Below, in pieces: positions 31,556 through 41,510 of a DNA stretch of 64,000 nucleotides. The notes beneath the pieces were generated by a model that worked only from the letters and a program-made list of their open reading frames with translations, had not been told where the DNA came from and did not search any database. Origin of the DNA: Cladophialophora immunda (lineage: Eukaryota; Ascomycota; Eurotiomycetes; Chaetothyriales; Herpotrichiellaceae); the NCBI RefSeq assembly GCF_000835495.1, contig NW_015622545.1:248001-312000 (forward strand). Direction: 5' to 3'. Position 1 is the first letter of the stretch; the number at the start of each line of letters is the position of its first letter. Position numbers and translations under genes: made by a program.

Positions 31556-32767
31556 GACACAAACATCCTACTACTCTTGATGAAAGGAGGCTGGTAGGAG
31601 TGAGGCAAGGACTGTTCTTCGGATGTGGCTCAGTGGTATCCTGGTCGCCTGCGGGGCGCACCCGACGCGAGAATATCGAAACACGACGCGCAACGCGTTC
31701 GCGTCACGGACCCACGTGATAAACAGCCATTGAAAAATCTCGAGATATTCATCGTGAGAGCCTGGTGAGAGGCTCAATATAAGGACGTACGCAGGACAAA
31801 GTCTTGGTGAATGGAAGAACTCATAACAGGCTACCTAGATGGCACATGGTGTCTTCGACTTTGCTGGTTGCCTGGGGGTCATTTCCGTCACAGCCGTTAC
31901 TTGGGCTATTCTCGAACTCGCGGATACAAGTCAGCAATATCAATCTCTGGCTGAATGTGCGAAGCCGCGTAAGCTCCATAAGCAATAGACCTGATCTCCG
32001 TCTCTGCTAGCCTCGACGATTGCAGTCGATCCATCTATACAGTTGGAGGACGACTTAACACTAGTGGTACAGATTAGCGACTGGGCCACGCGGATTGAAA
32101 AGACGCTAGTGGTATATCTCGGAGTGTTTGCTCTTTCCTCATTGGCCTACCAAGATTAACATGATGTCATGTCTGTCGACGTCGAATAGCACCTCCGACC
32201 CAACGTCAACTTTGTTTGTTCTGGCTCGAGGTCTGCACCTGGCACGACAATGGTCTTTGCGGTTGAACAAAGGAGATTGCCAAAAGCACGAACGAAGCGA
32301 AGCATATGGCAGCTTGTCTGAGGCTTCACGGTACTACAGTGACTTCTTTGATCACTGCTAAGAAAGCCAATAAAGAGTGGTTGATGAATGAATGGTACTA
32401 CGTCCTTTCTCCATTGATTTACTCGACACAGGCTTTGTGTACAGGATATCAGATCTTTTCAATGAGGCATTGTCTGCGACTGCTCTCTCCGAAGGCATCG
32501 AGACTTTGTGTGCCAGACCGCCTCCTAGCATGGGACTGGACTCTGCAGAGCTTAAATATCTCGAGGCTTTCCAGCTTCCAGTGCTTTCCTTTCTTCATAC
32601 CAACAATACGCAACAAAACACCATCTTCATCTTTGAGGCGAGAAAAGCAACTCATCACAAGACTTTGCTATCTCAACTTCGCTGCTCTTCTCAACTTCAA
32701 AGCTGAAGACCCATCAACACACTCACCAACCATCCAAAACTTCTCCGACTTTCATCCCACCTTGACC
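31556..32767. other. Long intergenic region upstream of the small Ser-rich gene
   Basis: About 1.2 kb. A 5'-half tRNA-like stretch occurs near 31628-31670 but does not fold into a full tRNA. The frame of the next gene is open back to 32306, yet that part is not protein-like. The region otherwise probably holds regulatory and leader sequence. Confidence 0.4.
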
Positions 32768-33064
32768 ATGCCTTCTGATTCGCACTCCTCCGGCAAGTCG
32801 TCTTCGAGCTCCGGCTTCGGCTCGTCGTCTAGCAAGAAGTACAGCTCTTCATCCGGCTCTAGGTCTTCCTCTTCTGGCTCCAACTATTCTTCCCGCACAA
32901 TAACCTCCCGAGACTACGACCGCTTGGCGACTGCTGTGACTGCAGCGGCTCGCTCACAGTATGGGACCTACGGTGGCACCGTCCGTAACTCCAACGGCAA
33001 CTATGGAAGAAGAGGCGCGGTCTCCGAGGCTGACAGCTACTTCTCTTATGCCCGCGTGGATTGA
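32768..33064 (+). CDS. Small Ser-rich protein, unknown function
   Basis: 98 residues from the ATG at 32768, in a good context after a long pyrimidine- and CAA-rich leader. The first half is almost all Ser and Gly with Lys (SSSSGFGSSSSKKYSSSSG). The second half is better ordered: SRDYDRLATAVTAAARSQYG, then YGGTVRNSNGNYGRRGAV, ending YFSYARVD. No signal peptide or membrane segment. The strong composition and long leader resemble small abundant or stress-induced fungal proteins, but this is inference. Confidence 0.6.
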   Translation: MPSDSHSSGKSSSSSGFGSSSSKKYSSSSGSRSSSSGSNYSSRTITSRDYDRLATAVTAAARSQYGTYGGTVRNSNGNYGRRGAVSEADSYFSYARVD

Positions 33065-34372
33065 ATTCAGATGCGTTCGGAGCGCAAGTTCGAGAGCAGG
33101 TAGGCGATGAGAAAGATCCGGCCTGCAACTAACAAACAGGGCATGGGGTGCAGTAGCAGGCTACTACTGACCTCGACAAGAAAAGTTCGCGAAAAGGCAA
33201 GCAGAAAGGTAAGTGAAAATGGTAAGTGAAGATAAGTGAGGCTATGGTATCCCCCCCCCCTTTTTTTCTTTCTTTTTTTAGGGGTTTTTCCTCGGTGATT
33301 GTTCACAAAAGCCTGACCTTATGAGGGCTTTTGTCGCAGTCGTAGGCAAAATACAATTGATCGTTTTCCCCTAAAATCCTCTTTCCATCTGCATTCGTTT
33401 TCCTCTGAACTCATCCCCCCTGCATGATTATTTAGACGCCATTGATGTGAAGTTTGTCTGAGGAAATACGAGATTAACAATTGCCCATTAGGTCCTACCT
33501 AGCACGGACTTTTAACATGGATAAATCCCAATCCCTAGTGCCCCGAAGACGTTATGATAATAGCGACAGTGACCAGGCAAACTACGCAAGGGAAATTACA
33601 AAGGACCATTTGAAGACGAGTGGTTTCTTTCAACGAGCGTTGGCCCCATTCACTGAGTGGCTATATCTTGGGCGACCTCAGAAATGCCCACCGTTTGTGT
33701 CCCAACAGTGAATACCTGCAGCTCAACATATCCGTAGAGTCTCGTAGCTTCCATTCAGCGCTCTATGAACGACCACTCCATTGGCAATGCGCCTGTGTCA
33801 TTGTCGGTTGAACGTTGCACTATAGACATAGGCGCGCTGGTCAGGATGACACACGTTCTGTTTTATCCTTTGTCGTCACGCTCGTTGAGCAGTCGGATGC
33901 TGCGATGAGAGGCACAGCTGCGCGTCGGCCCGTTGCTAGCAGCGATCTTGGCGATGTCAATGCATTCTGATTGGGTCCATGGGCGCAGCTTTTTGCCACT
34001 TTCGGTCGCGATTGGTTGCATTTTTGGAGTTAATTTTTTCGTCGATATGGATGCCAGTCTCCTGGGCGCTGTAGAGGTATCCGAGAGATGGAAGGCACAT
34101 GTGAGTCTGCCTTGCCATCCACCGCCTTTTGTATCACTTCGAGGGCTGCATGAGCAATTTACTCCGCACCACGGGATGAGGACATGGGTGGACCTCGTTC
34201 ATCAGCTCCCGCGCATTACCTACAAGGCTGGCTGGCAGCTGTCAGAGGGGTGTGCCCAACAGTCACATGTACGCTTTATCGTCAAGACATTGGTCGATCA
34301 CTTGCTCATCAATATTACAAAACCACGACATCGTCAGGCTTCGAACGACTTTTCTCCTCCCCTCGCGACACC
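33065..34372. other. Gene-poor interval opening the decay island
   Basis: About 1.3 kb with only short, unsupported open frames. It contains the poly-C/poly-T tract at 33251. Confidence 0.5.
33251..33281 (+). repeat. Homopolymer C10/T-rich tract
   Basis: Ten C residues run directly into a T-rich tract (T7, then CTTTC, then T7). Such tracts are prone to slippage and read error. Confidence 0.9.
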
Positions 34373-35674
34373 ATGGCGGAAATGACGGTCACGTCAGAGC
34401 CTCACGAGCTACCCGACAGAAAGAAACTGGCACGACTCCAGCGAGTTTTGGATCAACGTCGGCCGGATTTGACCCCATTCGTGGACCTGTACAAAGACCT
34501 TCATCAGCACCCTGAGCTTTCATGCTTCGAATCTCGTACTGCCAGTGTGGTGGCTGCATGCCTGCGACGAATGAACTTAGAGGTTAGAACATCGGTGGGG
34601 GGACATGGAGTGGTGGGGTTGCTCAAGAATGGACATGGCAAGACAATCCTCCTGCGTGCCGAACTGGACGCTCTTCCCATTGAGGAAAAGACAGGACTAC
34701 CGTACGCCAGCAAGGCGCGAATGAAGGACGTTGTAGGGGTGGAGCGGCCTGTGATGCATGCATGCGGCTACGATATCCACATCGCATGCGTGTTTGCCAG
34801 CTTGAAACTCCTGCAATCAGCTTCGAAAGAATGGTCTGGCACCATTATTGCTGTCTTCCAGCCCAACGAAGAGACTCCTGGTGGTGCCTAGGCGATGATC
34901 GACGATGGTTTGTACGATGCTTGTCCACCGCCGGATCTTATGCTGGCCCAGCATGTCGGCATGCCAAAAGCAGGCCTCGTTGCAGTGAGAACTGGCCCTG
35001 TGCTCCCGGCTTCCGACTATGTCGAGATCAAGATTCACAGTGACGGGGTCGGCGTCAACCCATCAGAGTGTCCAGAGCCGGTCAGTATTGCCAGCTATCT
35101 TGTCACCCGGTTCCAAAGAATTGTTGGAACCGACATCGACCATAAGGACTTTGCAACACTTGTCTACCGAGATCTCCATGCGGGAGGGCCGGGCACACTG
35201 TTTACGAACCAGGTTAGCATGCGCTTGGAGACTAAGACCACGAGCACTGCAGTCTGAGACCAGGTCTTCCATGCTGTCAAGGCAATTACAAATGCTGAGT
35301 GCGGAGTCTTCGCTGGAAAAGTCACAGCCACGGTTGAAATGAGCTCCCGTGCGCCAGTCACTGTGAACGACACTCAAATGGCACAACAGCTTCAGGTATA
35401 TTTCACTCTACACTTCGGAGATCGCTTCTGGGTACCTCCCATGGACACACCGGCCGAAGATTTCTCCTTGCTGAGCGGTCCGTCACCTGTGCCGTTTGTG
35501 TACTAGAAGCTAGGAAGCACCGACCCGGCTAAGTGGGACGAAGCTGCACGAAAGGGAGGTAGCATTCTGGAGCATTTGCCGACAAAACATTCGCCAGAAT
35601 TTGCTCCTGCGCCCGAGCTCACCATTTCAACAGGCACAGACGCAATGGCCCTCGCAACAATGCTCTTCTGTTAG
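34373..35674 (+). pseudogene. M20 amidohydrolase pseudogene with three in-frame stops
   Basis: Related to M20-family metallo-amidohydrolases that hydrolyse N-acyl amino acids. From the ATG at 34373 one frame runs about 433 codons to 35674 and reads as the whole family: HQHPELSCFES, ILLRAELDALPIEEKTGLPY, MHACGYDIH, IIAVFQPNEETPGGA, then AMIDDGLYD, MPAEDF-type DTPAEDFSLL and a Thr-Gly-Thr-Asp-Ala end. It is interrupted only by TAG at 34889, TGA at 35255 and TAG at 35504, with no frameshift. Each stop is one transition away from the expected codon (CAG Gln, CGA Arg, TGG Trp). The metal-ligand motif ACGHD reads ACGYD, also one transition. The gene is dead as read unless stops are sequence errors. 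Confidence 0.85.
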
Positions 35675-36589
35675 GCTGTCCGAGGCGTTTGACGACGGTC
35701 CAACACAATGAGAGGAACCCGCGTTCAAAAGACCGAAATATTTTTTCCGCGGGCAACAGGTGTGCAAGTGGAACAGCTGTCTGCGCCGCACCCATCACAA
35801 GCAACCGACCAATAAGGGGCACAAATATGTGAACTTGCAGCTCAACTACGGGCGGATGAGAAGCAGCATTCATGTGATGATGAGAATCCTGCCCTGGCCG
35901 CCTTCTGCGACCACGCATTCTTTAGCTCTTGTACGACAGATCCCACCAATCGAGTAACAGGCGTTGAAGGCCGTGAATTTCTTTTTCGTGCAACTGTAGC
36001 TGTCGAGACTTAGTGCCTGTCCAGTCAGTCCAACACCTACTCACTCAACAGCGCGGGGCGTGGCCTGTTACAATCGATTGAGCCTCAATGGGATCGCAGA
36101 TCGGCCTCGGGACTCTCCAGCCTCTGACGAGTTTTTCAGTGTAGCGAAACAATCGATCTGGGGTTGGTTCTGTGTCCTAATTGGCAAACCGAGATGGCGT
36201 GGACTTAAATCTTGAGGACGTGAAATGAGATTCATTGAGCCCCTGCTCTACGCGAGCCTTATTCTTTTACGAGCCAGCGCGATGCAATAGCGCAATCTCA
36301 ACCTCTAATTCTTTTTTTCCATATCTAGTGGAGGCTAGTGAGATTGGAGGCTGATATGCAAAAGAATGCATATGAAAAATATTCAATTCCACTGAGTCCA
36401 AAGGTCGAGAATCTTTGAATCGAATTGCTTAAGGGTTGTGGCTGGTACATTGAGACAAATTCCCATCTTCACTCGAGTTTGCGTACTGACTCTAGACAAA
36501 GGTACATATATAAGTGTGGGAAACACTCGGCAGCTTTGCCCATCTTGCCCTTCGCCTTGAAAATCGCCTAACAGAGAAGAAATCAAGCC
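35675..36589. other. Gene-free interval within the decay island
   Basis: About 0.9 kb. It becomes AT-rich from 36280, with a short inverted motif around TATGCAAAAGAATGCATA (36354-36373). No gene. Confidence 0.5.
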
Positions 36590-37533
36590 TCTCTAGCCTT
36601 GCTGGCCGAGTGTCTCATGTCTCTCACGGCTCTGGGCATCCACACCAATGAACCATCCGAGGTCCTGGAATTTGCATGCGAGCATTTCAGGCTCCGACGC
36701 CAAAGTGCGGGACCAATACGGAAGCGGAGATGCCCCCCTCCCAAACGCAGTACGATCTTGCCATGGGCTTTGCAACCATGGCCGTGGCATACAACAGAGC
36801 CGACATGTTTGAAGAATCGTATGAGGAATCCAAGATCGCACTCGCCATGTATCGTTCATTCAAGATGTATAAGGATTGGAAAACGGTGCCGTACTACGCG
36901 GTAGCGCACATGGGATGGGCCCCCTTGGTCGCTGGGACGATTTCAGGAGGCCGAGGATATCCTCCTTGACGCCGTGAACGCGGACAAACAGAATGGCAAA
37001 GGAGGATCCTACGGGTAAAATTATCCCAAACCCCTCGGCGAATTCAAATCATCTTGTGCCTGTTGTTTTGCCTGGGAAAACGCCGTTCGCCGACTTTTCC
37101 TCTCCCCGGACTTGGTGGCATTCTGCTCCCGTTGGGAAACATCCAGGCCGACCTGAGAAAGTTTGATGACGCTCGAGCCAGCTATCAGGCCGCCGTCGAC
37201 ATGTTCTATGCCGCCAATGGCAATAATTACAAGACCTCGCAGGCGCGGCTTAAGCTTGCTGATCACAAGATCCGCGAGGGTCTGCTGGAGGAAGCGTGGC
37301 AGGATTACAAACTGGTGATCGAGGCATTTGAGCGCAACAGCCACTACAAGCGTGAGCTTGCTCGGACCGAAATCAAAGCCGCGCGGCTTCAGACACTGAT
37401 GGACAATTCGCTGCTTTCGGCCACTCTGATCAAGCAGGCCCAGGCATTACTTGACGAATTGGGTGTTTCCGCCAGTGCCAGATCAATCACCGAGGCCGAG
37501 ACGCCCAGGATGGTGAGGATTTGGTCTCGCTGA
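36590..37533 (+). pseudogene. Truncated, frameshifted TPR-repeat gene
   Basis: Pieces of a tetratricopeptide-repeat protein lie in changing frames. One frame reads LAECLMSLTALGIHTNEPSE and EFACEHFRLRRQ (36599-36700). Another reads YDLAMGFATMAVAYNRADMF to YYAVAHMGWA (to about 36921). A third reads PWSLGRFQEAEDILLDAVNA (36920-37017). The C-terminal part, from LGNIQADLRKFDDARASYQ to 37533, is intact. The change near 36700 and the one at 36920, where one extra base separates two parts of the same helix, look like frameshifts. The change before 37130 could be an intron starting GTAAAAT. There is no plausible N-terminal part upstream. Confidence 0.65.
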
Positions 37534-37623
37534 GGGGAACCAGTCTCGTTCGTGTATCATGTGTCAGGATCCCATTCCCAAAGCCGGACGGCCTGGCACA
37601 ATCTATGGACCCCAGCCCCAGCT

Positions 37624-38695
37624 TTACCGATCGACCGATCGAAGTTTCAGCGCCCGTGCAACCTTGACGTAAGAAATCTTTTTCCGAAAGCCCAGCACCG
37701 CCGCGAAGGCCGTAGCTGGTACTAGAGTCACCACGAGAATCCAGATGCTCTTATTTGCCCGAGCCGAGCTCTGTGAAATTGGTCCCGAAAATGGACGTAG
37801 TGAAGGATAGAGGCAGGAAGAAGAAGGCGAGCAGGTGAGTGGCTCCATGCTGTCTGCCTTGAGCATGGCGCGCCGCGACTCCTCGAGCATGACTCCGTTC
37901 GAGACAAAGTTCATGCTCTCGGTGGCGCGCTGCGAAAGATGTGCAGCCTGGCGGTGCCGGTATGCGAGGTTATCGATGAGCTTGGCTTGGACGGCACCGC
38001 CTTCCGATGGGCGCCCGGGGTTCTTCTGGGCGCCGGCAGACATGGTTGGATCAATGTTGTTGATGAAGCTGGGGGCGGAGGAAGACGAACTGCTCCAGAG
38101 AGTCGTCGGCGGCGGCCAGTGTCGATGGGTCCGCGTGGAAAAACCCAGACGGAGCTCTTCGATGCTTCGTGTGTGGCTGTTGATCAGCTGTTTTGTATGG
38201 TGCAAATCATCGAGAGCTAGATTTTCCCTGCCCTCGCAGGAGCGCATGGTATCGTCGAGTCGTCGTTGAAGCATGTTGAGATACTGTGTTTCGCTACTGA
38301 TGTAAAAGAAGAACAACTCGCTGAGCGCATACGACGGATCGTGGCATGCTGCTTGTACGTTCAATGTCAGCCCGTATTGTTCGGGGATGTGGTAGATGCT
38401 TTGCCGGTGTGACTTGCGAGCGGCGGACTCTGGCTGGCCGGGAATCGCATGGAGCGATGATAGAAGCTTGGAGGGGATATTTTGGACCGTGAGGAACACA
38501 ATGCTCGTCTGGATCGATGTTTATTTTGCAATCGCTCTGCCACGGGGCAGCAGGACACTCCCGTCGCTCTCGACCAGCATCAATCCAGACGATAGCTGCC
38601 AGATGTTCATCTCCACATGCCCTCCGTCGGCAATGTTGTCCTTCCCTTCGACTTGTGGCCGCTTCCTCTCGGTATGCACATGACGTTGAAGGGTC
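37624..38695 (-). pseudogene. CorA-like transporter gene, apparently broken
   Basis: C-terminal half of a fungal CorA-type divalent cation channel-like protein. Read from about 38695: VEMNIWQLSSGLML, a probable 42-nt intron, then the helical domain with PSYALSELFFFYISSETQYL and VSNGVMLEESRRA, and a last membrane helix SIWILVVTLVPATAFAAVLGF. The first membrane helix and the GxN loop are out of frame: between 37839 and 37757 the alternative frame reads LLAFFFLPLSFTTSIFGTN and FTELGSG. One base is missing before it and one extra A lies after it, so the two shifts cancel. The 5' part of the gene is also missing. A sequencing error at both sites is possible but less likely. Confidence 0.65.
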
Positions 38696-39399
38696 ATCCC
38701 AATTGACTCCCACTTGGAGGCTTAGCGTCGGCCAACTAGCTTTAACCGTAACCGAAAACGAAGTTCCTAATTCAGCTTAGTACGTCAACGGCGCCCCCCC
38801 CATCCAGCACACAGAAGGACAAGAAGCTTAATATAGACTCAAAGCTTGGATGATCGGTGATACCTTAAATGGGTAGATGGCCAATGAACGGGATACCTCG
38901 GAAATCCCACTATGCAACGATTGGCTGGACACAAAGCTTCAAAGTGCAGGCGGCGGTTGTGGGAGAAATACTTCGCACGACTGTTCATGGGGACATGCAG
39001 GCCATATACGCAGTACATCACAAAAGAGCGTGCAGATTCTCCTTTCTGGAACATCCAAAAGTCCATTTGATGCCAACACGGCGAAATGGCCTGGCGGGCG
39101 GGCTGTCGGATTTGTAGTTATGCTTTGAGACCACGAACCGACCTCCGCCGTGACCGCTGAAGACCGTGAAGGCCGTACGTGCATAAAGTGACACGCGCAC
39201 GTTGAGTAACAGCCTCAGGAAACCATAGAGGAAGCCAGTTTCCCCGCACAGCAGGAATCTCCCCCGCACATGGAACAAATATAAAACGTCGTTGTTGTTT
39301 AGGTAGCTTTTGTTGTCTTTGTCCACAGCCATTATTGCCAGTTCGTCCCGCATCCCCGTAGGTTTCACATTGTTTGTTCCCAAACCGGCCGACGATAAC
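38696..39399. other. Intergenic region
   Basis: About 700 bases with no supportable gene. It presumably holds the promoter of the gene starting at 39400. Confidence 0.45.
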
Positions 39400-40683
39400 A
39401 TGTCACTGCCTCAGCTCCCTCACAGTGGCCGTCGCCGCGGCGATGAGCCCCGCGAGGCCAACCCCGCGGGCAACGGTGACCCTGGCACCCAAAATTCACA
39501 GTCGATTCACGTTAGTGACAACAACAACAACAACAACGGTGACAACGATGACGAAGTGAATGGAACAAGGACCCGCACAGACCGCCCCTTAGACACTTCT
39601 TCGCTTCCTTCGCTGACCGACTTGGATTCGTCCCTCCCATCAGCTTACCCTCGTTCCGTGTGCTCCATAATCCAAGACATCGAAAGCCGTTTGTCTGGTC
39701 GCAGCCGAGAAGACGAGCCTTGGAAAGAGTATCCACTGGGAGTCGACGACTGGAAGATCCTCCGATGGTTTCTTGACAACTGCGGTTGGAAAGTGCGGTA
39801 TGTTTTGAAAACAGTTTCGTGCTCTTAACCTTTGGCCAAAGCTAACCTCCCCTCCCCCCCCGGGGGTCCGGCCTCCACAGGTTTGACTATTTTTCCCGGA
39901 TTCAAACATTTGTCCACCGCATGCCTTCCACAGCCCATGACACCTTCATCTATCAGCTCTGCATCGAGCTGATAGTGAAGGTACGGAACCTTCCCGCCGG
40001 GGACCAGGAGCGAGAAGAGTTTCGCCGCCTAATCATAACTCATGGGAGTGGCGATGTGAAGACGACAGGCTCTAGCACGCACTCACCGGATAACTTCATC
40101 ACCCATCGGCGCACACCAATGTATGGCCTCTATATTGAGTTTGCCTGGTCACAAGATCGCAATAGGCTGCCGGAACTCGCCGAGTTCTACATGTTTGAAA
40201 GTGGACGGCAGACTCAAGTGGTGATTGGCATTGACTGCGACTCCCGCCGGACGAAGAGAGTCACCCTACGCTGCTGGAGACGCAGCAACCCCACCGGTGA
40301 CCAAATCAGTGAATATGTCCAGGTGAGTACGTTCAACTCCCGCTTCTTACAATAGCTGCTAATCTCGACGACCAACACAGGAACTGCGAGCGGAGAATGG
40401 TATGCGTGTCCCGGGCCCTCCCTTGCGGATATCCATGGTCGACATGGCTCGTCCGGAACTTGTCCCACCCTCACTGCACGGCGAGGCCATTGAGCTCTCG
40501 GTCGACGAGCTGTGCGATATCATCGACCTGGCGGAAGAGCAACAGACACTTGTGAAAGCTAAAACAGCAGCCAAAAACGAGAACTCCTTACCGACTGCCC
40601 AAGTTCCGGCAAGTCCGCAGTCAGACGCCGACATCTCGTCCCCTGAACGCGAAGATAAACGCCAGCGAGCCGACACAGATTAG
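39400..40683 (+). CDS. Fungal protein of unknown function with possible PD-(D/E)XK-like core
   Basis: Three exons, 39400-39797, 39881-40322 and 40381-40683, joining to 380 residues; both junctions keep conserved-looking sequence (WKVRFDYFSR and EYVQELRAENG). The first 80 residues are disordered and include a poly-Asn run coded by an AAC repeat. The central part has LGVDDWKILRWFLDN, FVHRMPSTAHDTFIYQL and then HSPDNFITH followed 14 residues later by YGLYIEFAWSQ and LAEFYMF, and VVIGIDCDSRRTKRVTLRCW. This layout resembles a widespread uncharacterised fungal family with a PDxxF...VIEVxxSQ core that I think is nuclease-like. That assignment is inference. The C-terminal tail is charged. Confidence 0.78.
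39523..39540 (+). repeat. AAC trinucleotide repeat coding poly-Asn
   Basis: Six AAC/AAT-type codons within the disordered N terminus of the protein starting at 39400. Confidence 0.8.
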
Positions 40684-41510
40684 GGAACACATCGAGCTCG
40701 CCGCATGCGGCCACGCGATCGATCACCAGTCCAGACCCGAAGCCGAGCTCGTGCGCTCCAGCACACTCCTTCATGACGAACGGCACGCGAGATACCCGAC
40801 ACCAGCTGGAGACGAGGGACGAGGAACGAGGGACAATAAGAGAGTTCGGAGATCCTAAGAGGAGATTTTTGGGGCGAGCTCACCTAATAATGTACGAGTA
40901 ACGAAAAGCAGCGTGAAACGACTTTCCCAGTGGGGCGAAGATAGCTCGGCCAGCATATCTAATAGATGTATGAACAATGAACAGCTCGAAGGAGCTCTCC
41001 CTAGGGAGAAAACACCTCTTAACACTAGAGACCACTTATGTAATGAACAGATGCTATTATGGCTGTCGGTAGAACGGCGTTTTATTGTCTGGTCTCCGGG
41101 AGCTACACTAGTGGCTATCCTACTATGTAGGTATGACTTGATAGAGCACCATGTGGATCTCTTGAATGCGGTGTGTCAACTACCCTGTGTCTCAGGCTGT
41201 GCCGCTGGTTTCCCAACTTGGCTCGCTTGGACTGGGGGAAGTGGGCCAGAATGAACAATATTACACATTGACATACATACATATCTCATGCATACATAGG
41301 CCATGATGCTTGAATATTTCTCTACTTGCTACAAAAGTCTCAAAAAGAATGTTATATTGCGTGCCAAACTTCCATGAACGAATCTTCCCAGTGCCCCGTT
41401 TCTGTAGTCACACACATAGCCCGTCGTCCCAGACTGATGTGAATATATGGTCAAGATCCGAGAACCAGAACGGCCTGGAACGGGCACTCTCCACCCACTG
41501 GGTTCTTTCT
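40684..41510. other. Convergent intergenic region
   Basis: About 830 bases between convergent genes. The part around 40990-41140 is AT-rich with a short inverted pair AGAGACCA/TGGTCTC, possibly a degraded element. No gene. Confidence 0.45.

Noticed and set aside
31620..31720. tRNA-like stretch with an A-box match (TGGCTCAGTGG)
   Set aside because: No matching 3' acceptor half and no good T arm follow; the anticodon-like hairpin needs a bulge. At best an old tRNA relic in a promoter.
32306..32767. In-frame upstream extension of the small Ser-rich gene
   Set aside because: No protein-like conservation, contains a leader-like pyrimidine and CAA-rich part, and the ATG at 32768 has better context.
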